The position numbers and the translations under genes were made by a program. Shown one piece after another: positions 17,094-24,562 of a stretch of DNA of 64,000 nucleotides; positions within the stretch are counted from its first letter, which is position 1, and every line of letters starts with the position of its first letter. Source of the stretch: an uncultured Acidobacteriota bacterium (GTDB lineage Bacteria; Acidobacteriota; Terriglobia; Bryobacterales; Bryobacteraceae); assembly GCA_902826685.1 (NCBI GenBank), contig CADEFT010000027.1, forward strand, positions 31,332 through 95,331. The letters are read 5' to 3'. The notes under the pieces are model-generated. The model was not told the origin of the DNA and did not search any database. It saw only the letters and a list, made by a program, of their open reading frames with translations.

Positions 17094-20000
17094 ATGCGTT
17101 CACGCATGAGCCAGCGTCTTTTGGCTGCTTTATTTCTGACGTCTTTTGCCTATGGTCAGGGTCTGGAGACGACAGCATCCAAGGATGATTGGGAGGAGAT
17201 CAACTTCGAGTATGGCTCCTCGGTTTTGGTGGATGGCTATCCCACCCTTTTGAAGCTCGCCGAACTGCTGAAGGCGTTCCCGGCGTATAAGGTGAAGCTG
17301 GTGGGCCATGGCGACGACCGTGGCTCGGATCGCAGCAACGACAAGCTGGGTGCGCAGCGTGCCAACACGGTCAAGGAATTTCTGACCAAGTATGGCGCCA
17401 ACCCCGGCCAGATCGATGCGCAAACGGCTGGCAAGCGCCGCCCCAAGGTGAGCGGACGGTCGCCGGAAGCGCGTTTTCTCAACCGTCGTGTCGATGCCGC
17501 CGTTACCGACGGCCAGGGCCGGGTGGTGGGATCGGGTAGTGTAGCCGACGCCATTCGCGCCATGCAGGGACAGGCGGGCGCGGGCGGTCCCGGTGGAGCG
17601 GGTGGCCCTGGCGGCGCCGGTGCGGGCGCGGGTGCGCGTGCCGCCGACGACGCTGTGCTGAAGCGCCTGGACAAGCTCGACGAGATTGCGAACATGCTGC
17701 GGGATCTCAAGAAAGAGAATGACGATCTCAAGCGTGAGCTCGATGCCTTGAAGAACAGCCAGGCGGCGTCGCAGACGGCGATGCAGAACGAGTTGAAGAA
17801 TCTGCCCAAGCCGCTATCGGCCTCCGAGATGCAAACCATCACGGAGAAGACGGCCAACGACGCGATCCTCAAGAATCGCATGCCGCGCTTCCAGATGCTC
17901 GGCATGAACGCCGGCGTCGATGACGCGGGCAAACTGACCTTCACCGGCAGCGGCCGTTACTTTGCGCCCATCAACAAGCACTTCGCCCTGCAAGCCCAGG
18001 GTGAGTATCTCTATTTCCGCGACCGCAAGGAAGGCCAATTCGACATCGGTATGGTCAATCGCATCGGAAGCTTTCAGACCGGCCTGTTCGGCAGCTTCAA
18101 GAACGTGCAGTTGAATGAATTCCAGAACGGTGGAACGCTTGGCCAGGGCTCGGCGGTATTCGATTACATCTTCAAGCAGGGCAAGGTCGGGTTGTTTGGA
18201 TCCAAGGCGTTTCTCGATAACCGTCTGATCGCCCGCAACTCCATCGCCCGCACTCTCGAAATCCAGACGTTGTTGAAAGCGGTGGATCAGATCGGCGGAC
18301 AGGCGACCCTGGGCGTCTACAAAGACATCTACGCCGAGGGCAACTTCGGCTATCTGAAGAGCTATGGCAACGCCGATCGTCCGGGCGGCACGCTGCGCTT
18401 CATCTTCCCGTTGAGCGAACAACTCGCGTTCACGCTCGAAGGCGGCATGAACGAAACGTTCCTCGGGCGCAGCAACAACGGCCGCGTGGTGGCCGGCCTG
18501 CGCTTCGGCAACTGGATCCGCCCGAAGGATTATGCCGCGGTGGATCATCCGGTCCCGGCCGACGTGCCCCGCGTGCGCTATGAGCTGATCACGCGCCGCG
18601 TGCGCACCGGCAACGATGCGCCGGTGGCCGATGCCGGTCCGGATCAATTGGGCATCAATCCGGGCGACGTTACCCTCGACGGCTCCGCCTCCTACGATCC
18701 GGAAGGCGATCCGATCACCTATCGCTGGACGCAGGTGGCGGGTCCAGCCGTGTCGATCGCCGGAGCCAGCACGTCCAGGGCGACCTTCGCCGCGGTGGAA
18801 GGGCAGAGCTACGCCTTCCGGCTGACGGTCTCCGACGACCGCAACTCGTCCTCCTCGGCGCGCGTGAACGTCACGGTTTCGCGAAATCCGCAGGTTCGCA
18901 TCACTCGCTTCCAGGCCAATCCGCCTACCATCAACGCCGGCCAGTCTTCGACGCTCACATGGGCGACCGAGAATGCCGACCAGGTGGTGATCGACGGAAT
19001 CGGACCGGTGAGCGGCACCTCCACGCAGGTGGCGCCGCTGCAGACCACCACCTACAGATTGACGGCCAGCAACCGCTTCGGCGCAGTGAACGAGACGGTC
19101 ACGGTGACCGTGCTGCAGGCGCAGGTGCGCATCCTCAGCTTCACGGCGGCGCCGATGACGATTCGCCCCGGCGAGTCCACTTCGCTTGCCTGGCAGACCG
19201 AGAATGCCGATTCGGTGGAAATCACCAACGTCGGCGGCGTCGCCCAGAACGGCACGCAAACTGTTTCGCCCACCGAAGACACCACGTATCTGATGACCGC
19301 GCGCAACCGCTTCGGCAGCACCACTGCCCAGGTAGCGGTCAAGATCAGTACCGACGGCGAGGCGCCGCGCATCCTGCGGTTCTCGGTGACCCCCGGCGAG
19401 ATCGGACGCGGCGAACAGGCGACGTTGTTCTGGCAGGTGGAGAATGCCACCAACGTGAATATCTCGAGCATCGGCGCGGTCACCCCGATCGACAGCCGCG
19501 AGGTATCGCCGCTCGATACGACCCGCTACATTCTCACGGCCACCAACCGGGCCGGCGAGAGCCGCGCCGAAGTGACGCTCAACGTCATTCCGCCGGTGCG
19601 CATCATCAGCTTCAGCGCCAATCCGCCCACTTCGCCGCGACCGGGTGCACCGGTAGTGCTGTCGTGGACGACCGAGGGCGCCTCGGAAGTCGTGCTGGAC
19701 GGCGTGGGGGCCGTGAGCGCCAATGGCAGCTCAACGGTTTCACCCAACGCCGACACCTCCTACACTCTGCGTGCGGTGGGCCGCCGCGGCGGCGCCGTCA
19801 CGGCGCGGGTTGACGTTAAGGTGACGATCGAAGGTCCGGTGGACGGCCGCGCGCCGATCGCCGACGCCGGTCCGAACCAGATTACGACCAACCGCGAGAT
19901 CCGGCTCGACGGCACCCGGTCGTTCCATCCGGATGGGCTGGTGATCGGTTACTCCTGGCGCGCCATCGGGCGCCAGCCGGAGCTGATCCTCGGCGCCGAC

Positions 20001-20126
20001 ACGGCCACTCCGACGGTCCGCTTCGCTAACCTGGCCTTTGGCGAGTACGTCTTCGAACTGACGGTCACCGACTCCAGGGGCCGCTTCTCGAAGGCGACCA
20101 CCAAGGTCTTCTTCGGAGCCTACTAA
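17094..20126 (+). CDS. Large surface protein: N-terminal OmpA domain, coiled coil, beta-barrel-like part, PKD and Ig-like repeats
   Basis: A 1010-residue exported protein with a signal peptide ending A-Y-G-Q. An OmpA-type peptidoglycan-binding domain comes first (about 25-145: I-N-F-E-Y-G-S-S-V-L-V, L-V-G-H-G-D-D-R-G-S, N-R-R-V-D-A), followed by a Gly/Ala linker and a coiled coil (about 185-250). A beta-barrel-like region (about 265-475) follows with many alternating aromatic strands, then a PKD-like domain (V-A-D-A-G-P-D-Q), four Ig-like repeats and a last PKD-like domain (I-A-D-A-G-P-N-Q). Having OmpA at the N-terminus reverses the usual order. A strong Shine-Dalgarno (GGAGGA, 17085-17090) suggests high expression. 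A gTGACA/17/TATATA pair at 17050-17078 looks promoter-like but sits too close to the start to be convincing. A perfect terminator follows. Confidence 0.8.
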   Translation: MRSRMSQRLLAALFLTSFAYGQGLETTASKDDWEEINFEYGSSVLVDGYPTLLKLAELLKAFPAYKVKLVGHGDDRGSDRSNDKLGAQRANTVKEFLTKYGANPGQIDAQTAGKRRPKVSGRSPEARFLNRRVDAAVTDGQGRVVGSGSVADAIRAMQGQAGAGGPGGAGGPGGAGAGAGARAADDAVLKRLDKLDEIANMLRDLKKENDDLKRELDALKNSQAASQTAMQNELKNLPKPLSASEMQTITEKTANDAILKNRMPRFQMLGMNAGVDDAGKLTFTGSGRYFAPINKHFALQAQGEYLYFRDRKEGQFDIGMVNRIGSFQTGLFGSFKNVQLNEFQNGGTLGQGSAVFDYIFKQGKVGLFGSKAFLDNRLIARNSIARTLEIQTLLKAVDQIGGQATLGVYKDIYAEGNFGYLKSYGNADRPGGTLRFIFPLSEQLAFTLEGGMNETFLGRSNNGRVVAGLRFGNWIRPKDYAAVDHPVPADVPRVRYELITRRVRTGNDAPVADAGPDQLGINPGDVTLDGSASYDPEGDPITYRWTQVAGPAVSIAGASTSRATFAAVEGQSYAFRLTVSDDRNSSSSARVNVTVSRNPQVRITRFQANPPTINAGQSSTLTWATENADQVVIDGIGPVSGTSTQVAPLQTTTYRLTASNRFGAVNETVTVTVLQAQVRILSFTAAPMTIRPGESTSLAWQTENADSVEITNVGGVAQNGTQTVSPTEDTTYLMTARNRFGSTTAQVAVKISTDGEAPRILRFSVTPGEIGRGEQATLFWQVENATNVNISSIGAVTPIDSREVSPLDTTRYILTATNRAGESRAEVTLNVIPPVRIISFSANPPTSPRPGAPVVLSWTTEGASEVVLDGVGAVSANGSSTVSPNADTSYTLRAVGRRGGAVTARVDVKVTIEGPVDGRAPIADAGPNQITTNREIRLDGTRSFHPDGLVIGYSWRAIGRQPELILGADTATPTVRFANLAFGEYVFELTVTDSRGRFSKATTKVFFGAY
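18885..19823 (+). repeat. Four tandem Ig-like repeats inside the surface-protein gene
   Basis: Four protein repeats of about 76-80 residues each. They share an opening V-R-I-x-x-F, a central T-E-N-A-D/T-x-V-x-I, then V-S/A-P-x-x-T-T-x-Y-x-L-T-A and a closing N-R-x-G. The repeats are clearly homologous at protein level but not identical at DNA level, so they are old duplications and not a recent recombination tract. Confidence 0.8.
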
Positions 20127-20149
20127 CAACCACAATGCTTGCGGGATAC

Positions 20150-20183
20150 GGGCGGTCCTAACGGACCGCCCGTTTTCTTTTTT
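20150..20183 (+). terminator. Strong intrinsic terminator after the surface-protein gene
   Basis: A perfect nine-base-pair stem (GGGCGGTCC at 20150-20158 with GGACCGCCC at 20163-20171) and a TAAC loop are followed at once by a T-rich run (20172-20183). It ends just before the start of the next gene at 20190. Confidence 0.92.
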
Positions 20184-20189
20184 GAGACC

Positions 20190-20663
20190 ATGGCCGCCAA
20201 GACCAACGCCCTCCGGCTCCTCGACCAGTTGGGCGTTCCCTACCAGACACGGGAGTACGAAGTCGACCCGGAAGATCTGTCCGCCGAGACAGTGGCGGCC
20301 AAGGTGGGCTTGCCTTGTGAGCAGGTGTTCAAGACGCTGGTGGCCATCGGCGATCGCAACGGGCCGTGCCTGGCGGTGATTCCCGGCAACCTGCAGCTCG
20401 ATCTGAAGGCGCTGGCGCGCGTGACGGGCGACCGCAAGGTGGAAACGGCGCCGCTCAAGGACGTGCAGAATCTCACCGGCTACATGCGAGGAGCAGTGAC
20501 GGCGTTCGGGTGCCGCAAGCCCTATCCCGTCTATCTGGATGAAACGGCGATTCTTTGGGACATCATCTCAGTCTCGGGCGGCATGCGCGGCCTGCAGGTA
20601 TTCCTCGCGCCGGACGACTACGCGCGCGCCACCGGTGCCGTTTTCCACGCCATCGCGAAATAG
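20190..20663 (+). CDS. ybaK: YbaK/EbsC-type aminoacyl-tRNA deacylase
   Basis: A 157-residue cytoplasmic protein of the YbaK/ProX deacylase family, which hydrolyses mischarged tRNAs (Cys-tRNA(Pro) in the best-known members). Visible family blocks are V-F-K-T-L-V near 45, I-P-G-N-L-Q-L-D-L-K-A-L-A near 70, G-Y-M-R-G-A-V-T-A-F-G near 105 and I-S-V-S-G-G-M-R-G-L-Q near 125. Lys in F-K-T is the residue expected at the active site. The start is set at ATG 20190, right after the terminator; the open frame further upstream runs through the terminator and is not credible. Confidence 0.9.
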   Translation: MAAKTNALRLLDQLGVPYQTREYEVDPEDLSAETVAAKVGLPCEQVFKTLVAIGDRNGPCLAVIPGNLQLDLKALARVTGDRKVETAPLKDVQNLTGYMRGAVTAFGCRKPYPVYLDETAILWDIISVSGGMRGLQVFLAPDDYARATGAVFHAIAK

Positions 20664-20714
20664 GGAACGGACCGTCCGCGAGTTGCGTATTCCTCAATCG
20701 AAGGAGACTTCACG

Positions 20715-21038
20715 ATGTACTGCACCAAATGTGGCGTCGCCCTGGATGACGCTGTGCGCTACTGTTCGCAATGCGGAGCGGCGACGGGCAATGCCCCTGC
20801 CCCCGCTCCGGCACCCTACCGCCCGCTGGTTCGGCCGTTCGAAGGCCGGAAGGTGGCAGGCGTGTGCCTGGGACTGGCCAATTACTGGGGAATCGATCCC
20901 GTGCTGGTGAGAGTGATGTTTGTCGCGCTGGCGGTGTTCCCCGCGCTGCCGGCGATCATCCCTTACATCGTCTGCTGGGTGATCATGCCCAACGAGCAGC
21001 GGCAGATCGCGGGGAGCACCGTTCCAAGCCAGGCCTAG
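20715..21038 (+). CDS. PspC-domain membrane protein with N-terminal zinc ribbon
   Basis: A 107-residue protein. Residues 1-25 form a zinc ribbon (M-Y-C-T-K-C-G and Y-C-S-Q-C-G, two C-x2-C pairs), followed by a Pro/Ala linker and a PspC domain (about 40-95: K-V-A-G-V-C-L-G-L-A-N-Y-W-G-I-D, then one membrane span ending C-W-V-I-M-P). PspC proteins belong to the envelope-stress (phage-shock) response. A good Shine-Dalgarno (AGGAGA) lies about nine bases upstream. The last four bases overlap the end of mscL on the other strand. Confidence 0.88.
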   Translation: MYCTKCGVALDDAVRYCSQCGAATGNAPAPAPAPYRPLVRPFEGRKVAGVCLGLANYWGIDPVLVRVMFVALAVFPALPAIIPYIVCWVIMPNEQRQIAGSTVPSQA

Positions 21039-21445
21039 CGCCGCGCCAGCAGATCGCGAATCTCGCCCAACAGTTTCTGTTCCGGCGACGGACCCGGAGG
21101 CGGCGCGGGAGCCGCCTTCGGCATGATGCTGTTCACCCACTTGACGAGTAGAAATATGCAGAACGCCAACAGAACGAAGTTGATGACTACGGTGATAAAA
21201 CTTCCATAGGCAAACACGGCCGCGCCGGCTTTCTTGGCGTCGGCTAGAGTCGTGTACGTCTTGCCGTCGAGCGGCATGAACATGTTGCTGTAATCGATGC
21301 CGCCGGTGACCGACCCCACCACCGGCATAATGAGATCGCCCACCAGTGAATCGACGATCTTTCCAAACGCTCCTCCGATGATGACGCCGACCGCCAGGTC
21401 CATCACGCTGCCTTTGCTGATGAATTCCTTAAATTCGCCCAACAT
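21035..21445 (-). CDS. mscL: Large-conductance mechanosensitive channel MscL
   Basis: A 136-residue inner-membrane channel that opens under osmotic downshock. It matches MscL from end to end: F-K-E-F-I-S-K-G-S-V-M-D-L-A-V-G-V-I-I-G near the start (first span), the loop with D-G-K-T-Y-T-T-L, and the second span F-I-T-V-V-I-N-F. The C-terminal helix reads S-P-E-Q-K-L-L-G-E-I-R-D-L-L. The start is chosen at 21445 because a GGAAAGGG-type ribosome site precedes it and the protein then begins at the usual residue. An upstream ATG at 21478 is also open. Confidence 0.95.
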   Translation of the reverse strand: MLGEFKEFISKGSVMDLAVGVIIGGAFGKIVDSLVGDLIMPVVGSVTGGIDYSNMFMPLDGKTYTTLADAKKAGAAVFAYGSFITVVINFVLLAFCIFLLVKWVNSIMPKAAPAPPPGPSPEQKLLGEIRDLLARR

Positions 21446-21688
21446 TTTGTTCACCCTTTCCTGTTCCAGCCGCGCCATGCGGCTGGACTAACGTTATAGC
21501 GTGAAAGACGGCACCATGCAAATGGACGCCCGCCGCCGTTTTGGACTTGCCGCAATCCACCCGAAATATCTCAACCAACCGGCCCCGGAAATCGTGTATC
21601 TTCGTGAAAGGAACACGATGCGGATTGCATTCCAGCCCGGCGTTCGAGTACAAAGAATGGGCGTGCAAATTTTGGGAGGGATTGAGAG

Positions 21689-21916
21689 ATGGTGACCTGT
21701 CCTGCATGCGAAGCAGCGATCGATGTGGAAGAAGACGAACTGGATGAAGGAGATCCGCTCAGCTGCGATGAATGCGGAGCAAGCCTGCGCGTAGTGGGCG
21801 TTGAGCCCCTGGAACTGGAGTCGGACGACGACGACGAGGAGGAAGAGGAAGAAGACGAGGATTACGACGAGGACGAAGACGAAGAGGAAGAAGACGAGGA
21901 AGAAGAGGATTGGTAG
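21689..21916 (+). CDS. LysW-like zinc-ribbon protein with a long acidic tail
   Basis: A 75-residue protein. Residues 1-45 match the amino-group carrier protein LysW: T-C-P-A-C, then D-E-L-D-E-G-D, C-D-E-C-G-A-S-L, V-V-G-V-E-P-L-E-L. Two C-x2-C pairs form a zinc ribbon. Residues 46-74 are almost only Asp and Glu, ending E-E-D-W. LysW ends E-D-W-G-E, and its final Glu carries the substrate; here the frame stops directly after Trp, so the modified residue is absent. A GGAGGG ribosome site sits upstream. No lysine or arginine LysW-pathway gene is near. It could be a paralogue with another role. Confidence 0.7.
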   Translation: MVTCPACEAAIDVEEDELDEGDPLSCDECGASLRVVGVEPLELESDDDDEEEEEEDEDYDEDEDEEEEDEEEEDW

Positions 21917-22290
21917 AGCGCCGGTTGATTTTTCCCATGGTGCTGAGCGCGGTCCTGGCGCGGGCGGAGAAGCCCGCTAAGCCGGGACCGGCCATCGTTT
22001 CAGGCACCGTGTTCCGCGAGCCGGGGCTGGCCCTGGCGGGTGCCGAAATCGAACTGCAACCCGATGCCGGGGCGGGTGCGTCTAACCGGAAGAAGAGGAA
22101 ACCGGTGAAGGGGCAATCGGACACAAGAGGCGAGTTCTCTTTTCGGGTTCCAGCGGTACCCATGCGCTATACTGTGCGCGTGCGGGCGCCCGGTTTCATC
22201 GAAGAGACGAAAGCGGTCTCCATTCAAGGGGAAGAGCGGCAGGATGTTTTCTTCACCCTGGAGGCGGCCGGCAAGGAGGCTTCGCAATGA
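21910..22290 (+). CDS. Small exported protein with a carboxypeptidase-regulatory-like domain
   Basis: About 126 residues from TTG 21910, or slightly shorter from TTG 21925 or ATG 21937, which gives a tidier signal peptide (M-V-L-S-A-V-L-A-R-A). The rest is a single Cna-B/carboxypeptidase-regulatory beta-sandwich: V-S-G-T-V-F-R-E-P-G, L-A-G-A-E-I-E-L-Q, G-E-F-S-F-R-V-P, Y-T-V-R-V-R-A-P-G-F. A basic loop R-K-K-R-K is unusual. It overlaps the LysW-like gene upstream and the next gene by ATGA. Such domains act in cell-surface recognition; specific function unknown. Confidence 0.7.
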   Translation: MVERRLIFPMVLSAVLARAEKPAKPGPAIVSGTVFREPGLALAGAEIELQPDAGAGASNRKKRKPVKGQSDTRGEFSFRVPAVPMRYTVRVRAPGFIEETKAVSIQGEERQDVFFTLEAAGKEASQ

Positions 22291-22688
22291 CATCCCGGCG
22301 CTATATCGCGATCGCGGCGGCGCTGACCGCATCGGCGTTTCTGGCGGCGCAACAGGTGCCGAAGCAAAATACGCCTCCGCTGTTCCGGGGGGAAAAGCGC
22401 AAAAAGGACGACGATGGCAAGACGCGCAGCCTAAGCGGCGTGGTGAAGGATGAGGGCGATAAGAACGTCGCCGGCGCCATCGTTCAGTTGAAGGACACCA
22501 AGTCTCTTCAAGTCCGTTCGTTCTTCACCAAGGAAGACGGCAACTACCACTTCCATGGCTTGAGCGCGGACGTGGATTATCAGATCAAGGCGGAACACCA
22601 GGGCGCGGCCAGCGGGGTCAAGACGCTGAGCGTATTCGACTCGCGCAAGGCCGCCGTGATCAACCTCAAACTGGAACCGAAGAAGTAG
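22287..22688 (+). CDS. Small exported protein with a carboxypeptidase-regulatory-like domain
   Basis: A 133-residue protein with a signal peptide (I-A-I-A-A-A-L-T-A-S-A-F-L-A-A), a lysine-rich linker (E-K-R-K-K-D-D-D-G-K) and one beta-sandwich of the carboxypeptidase-regulatory type (L-S-G-V-V-K-D-E-G-D-K-N-V-A-G-A-I-V-Q-L, D-G-N-Y-H-F-H-G-L). It is related in fold to its upstream neighbour. It is coupled on both sides: ATGA with the upstream gene and a one-base stop/start overlap with the redoxin gene. No enzyme residues are seen. Confidence 0.72.
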   Translation: MTSRRYIAIAAALTASAFLAAQQVPKQNTPPLFRGEKRKKDDDGKTRSLSGVVKDEGDKNVAGAIVQLKDTKSLQVRSFFTKEDGNYHFHGLSADVDYQIKAEHQGAASGVKTLSVFDSRKAAVINLKLEPKK

Positions 22689-23212
22689 TGGGCCTCCTGC
22701 TGCTGTTGGCCCTTGGCCTGGAGCCGGTGGCGCTGCACAACGTTTCGTCGGGCCAGGTGGAGCGTATCCCGATCGATGGAGGCATCACGGTGATAACGTT
22801 CGTCTCCGCCGTCTGCCCGGTTTCAAGCGACTACGGCGATCGCATGGCGGCGCTTTACCGGGAGTATTCGGGACGCGCCCGTTTTCTGTTCGTCAACTCC
22901 AACCACAACGAGCCGGTGGACATGGTGCGCAAGCACGCCAGGGCGTCCGAATATCCGTTCCCCGTCTATCGCGACGTGGGAAACGTGCTTGCCGACCGGC
23001 TGGGCGCGACGATGACACCCCAGGCGTTCGTATTGGACCACGCCGGACAGGTGCGCTATCGGGGCCACATTGAAGACTCGCGCAACCCCGCCCGTACGCG
23101 AGTGCGCGGGCTTGGCGACGCAATCGCGTCGCTGCTCGAAGCAAAGCCCGTTACCGTGACCGGAACGAAAGCCTTCGGCTGCACTATCAAGCGTCTGAGG
23201 AAAACATGGTGA
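22688..23212 (+). CDS. Redoxin-domain (AhpC/thioredoxin-fold) protein, GTG start
   Basis: A 174-residue protein with a short hydrophobic N-terminus. The thioredoxin-fold core has F-V-S-A-V-C-P-V-S-S-D-Y at the redox position, C-P-x-S rather than C-x2-C. Further on come F-L-F-V-N-S-N, Y-P-F-P-V-Y-R-D and T-P-Q-A-F-V-L-D (cis-Pro loop). A second Cys near the C-terminus (F-G-C-T-I-K) may be the resolving residue. This arrangement resembles the exported redoxins common in Acidobacteriota and Planctomycetes. GTG 22688 overlaps the previous stop by one base. It is followed immediately by a C-x2-C thioredoxin, so the two may be a reductant pair. Confidence 0.78.
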   Translation: MGLLLLLALGLEPVALHNVSSGQVERIPIDGGITVITFVSAVCPVSSDYGDRMAALYREYSGRARFLFVNSNHNEPVDMVRKHARASEYPFPVYRDVGNVLADRLGATMTPQAFVLDHAGQVRYRGHIEDSRNPARTRVRGLGDAIASLLEAKPVTVTGTKAFGCTIKRLRKTW

Positions 23213-23655
23213 TTGCCGCCTTTCTGCTTTTGGCCGCCCTGTCACCGGTGAACGAATCGGGCTATGCCAAGCTGGTGGCCCAGCACAAGGGCAAGGTGGT
23301 GCTGGTGAACTTCTGGGCCACCTATTGCGTGCCTTGCCGGGCGGAGATGCCCGCCTTGGTTCGCCTCGAACAAAAGCTGAAGCCGCGCGGCTTTCAACTG
23401 ATCACCGTGTCGGCCGATGAACCGGAACAGGAAGCCGCCGCCGCGAAGTTTCTCGACGTGTCGAAGGTTCCCGCGCCGCACTATATTCGCCGCGCCGCCG
23501 ACGACGACAAGTTCGTCAACGCGCTCGATCCGAAATGGAGCGGCGCGCTGCCCGCTTCGTTCCTCTACGACAAGACGGGCAGGAAAGTGCGCGCGTTCTT
23601 CGGCGAAGCGGATCTGAAAGCGGTGGAAGCGGCCATCACCGCGCTGCTCAAATAG
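23206..23655 (+). CDS. TlpA-like thioredoxin-fold protein
   Basis: A 149-residue exported protein with a short N-terminal hydrophobic segment and the full TlpA/ResA pattern: V-L-V-N-F-W-A-T-Y-C-V-P-C-R-A-E-M-P, with a C-V-P-C active site. The cis-Pro loop reads A-L-P-A-S-F-L-Y-D. Members reduce disulfides in the periplasm, often of apocytochromes or partner redoxins. It overlaps the redoxin gene by seven bases and ends the five-gene coupled run that starts with the LysW-like protein. It converges with the quinone oxidoreductase gene (eight-base overlap). Confidence 0.88.
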   Translation: MVIAAFLLLAALSPVNESGYAKLVAQHKGKVVLVNFWATYCVPCRAEMPALVRLEQKLKPRGFQLITVSADEPEQEAAAAKFLDVSKVPAPHYIRRAADDDKFVNALDPKWSGALPASFLYDKTGRKVRAFFGEADLKAVEAAITALLK

Positions 23656-24562
23656 TCAGAATCACTTTGCCGGTGTTCCGGTTGGCGGCTACGTACTGAT
23701 GCGCTTCGGCCGCTTGCGCGATCGGGAACTCCTTATCGACGATCAGGCGCAGCCTGCCGGACACCAGATCGGGCCAGAAACGCTCTTCAAACTGCCGCTT
23801 GATATCCGCCTGCTCGGCCGTGGGGCGCGAGCGCAGCGTCGAGCCGATCACCCGCAGCCGCTTCATCAACAGGTGGGACATGTTGAGTTCGCCCTTGGAG
23901 CCGCCCAGCAATCCGATATTCACCAGCCGGCCGAAACGTTTGAGCATCGCAATGTTTTTGGGCAGGTAGGACCCGCCGATGCAATCGAGGATCACATCCA
24001 TCGGCGGCAGTTCGGCGGCAAAGTCCTGTTCCTTATAATTGACCGCCTTTTCCGCGCCCAGTTGGCGGCAGAATGCGGCTTTGTCTTCCGAGCCAACGGT
24101 GACGTAAGGAACCGCACCCGCGGCGCGCGCCAGTTGAATGGCCGCCGTGCCGACGCCGCTCGCTCCGGCGTGAATCAGGATCGATTCGCCCGATTGCAAC
24201 CCCGCTTCGAGAAACAGGTTGAGGAAGGCCGTGTACCAGACTTCGGGAAAGGCGGCGCCCTGTGAGAACGTCCAGGTCTCGGGCAGACGGTGCAGCATGC
24301 GCTCGTCAACGGCCACCTTTTCGGCATAGCCGCCGCCGGGAAGAAGCGCGCAGACGCGGGTTGCGGTGCCTTCGATCACGCCCGCCACTTCAAGCCCAAG
24401 GATATCGGTGACCCCTGGCGGAGGCGGATAGACGCCCTTGGCCTGCATCAGATCGGCGCGGTTGACCCCCGCTGCGCGCACGCGAATCAGAACCTGGCCG
24501 GGACCGGCCACGGGGTCCGGAACATCCGCCCATTCGAGATTCGAACCGGTGACAGCTTTCAC
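23648..24562 (-). CDS. NAD(P)H quinone oxidoreductase (PIG3-type, zinc-free MDR family)
   Basis: A 304-residue cytoplasmic enzyme of the medium-chain dehydrogenase/reductase family. It has the N-terminal M-K-A-V start, G-V-N-R-A-D-L-M-Q near 35, and the nucleotide-binding motif I-H-A-G-A-S-G-V-G-T-A-A-I-Q near 130. No zinc-site cluster is visible, as in quinone reductases. It is slightly shorter than the usual 320-330 residues. The start is GTG at 24562, forming a GTGA overlap with the DUF1501 gene, so it is co-translated with DUF pair 2. That coupling is odd for a general detoxification enzyme. Confidence 0.88.
   Translation of the reverse strand: MKAVTGSNLEWADVPDPVAGPGQVLIRVRAAGVNRADLMQAKGVYPPPPGVTDILGLEVAGVIEGTATRVCALLPGGGYAEKVAVDERMLHRLPETWTFSQGAAFPEVWYTAFLNLFLEAGLQSGESILIHAGASGVGTAAIQLARAAGAVPYVTVGSEDKAAFCRQLGAEKAVNYKEQDFAAELPPMDVILDCIGGSYLPKNIAMLKRFGRLVNIGLLGGSKGELNMSHLLMKRLRVIGSTLRSRPTAEQADIKRQFEERFWPDLVSGRLRLIVDKEFPIAQAAEAHQYVAANRNTGKVILTI

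Noticed and set aside
21501..21695. Small 64-codon frame (GTG start) between mscL and the LysW-like gene
   Set aside because: No ribosome site, no known motif, and it overlaps the well-supported LysW-like start.
21689..21916. Functional LysW for lysine synthesis
   Set aside because: The terminal G-E is missing and no LysX/Y/Z/J/K gene lies nearby.
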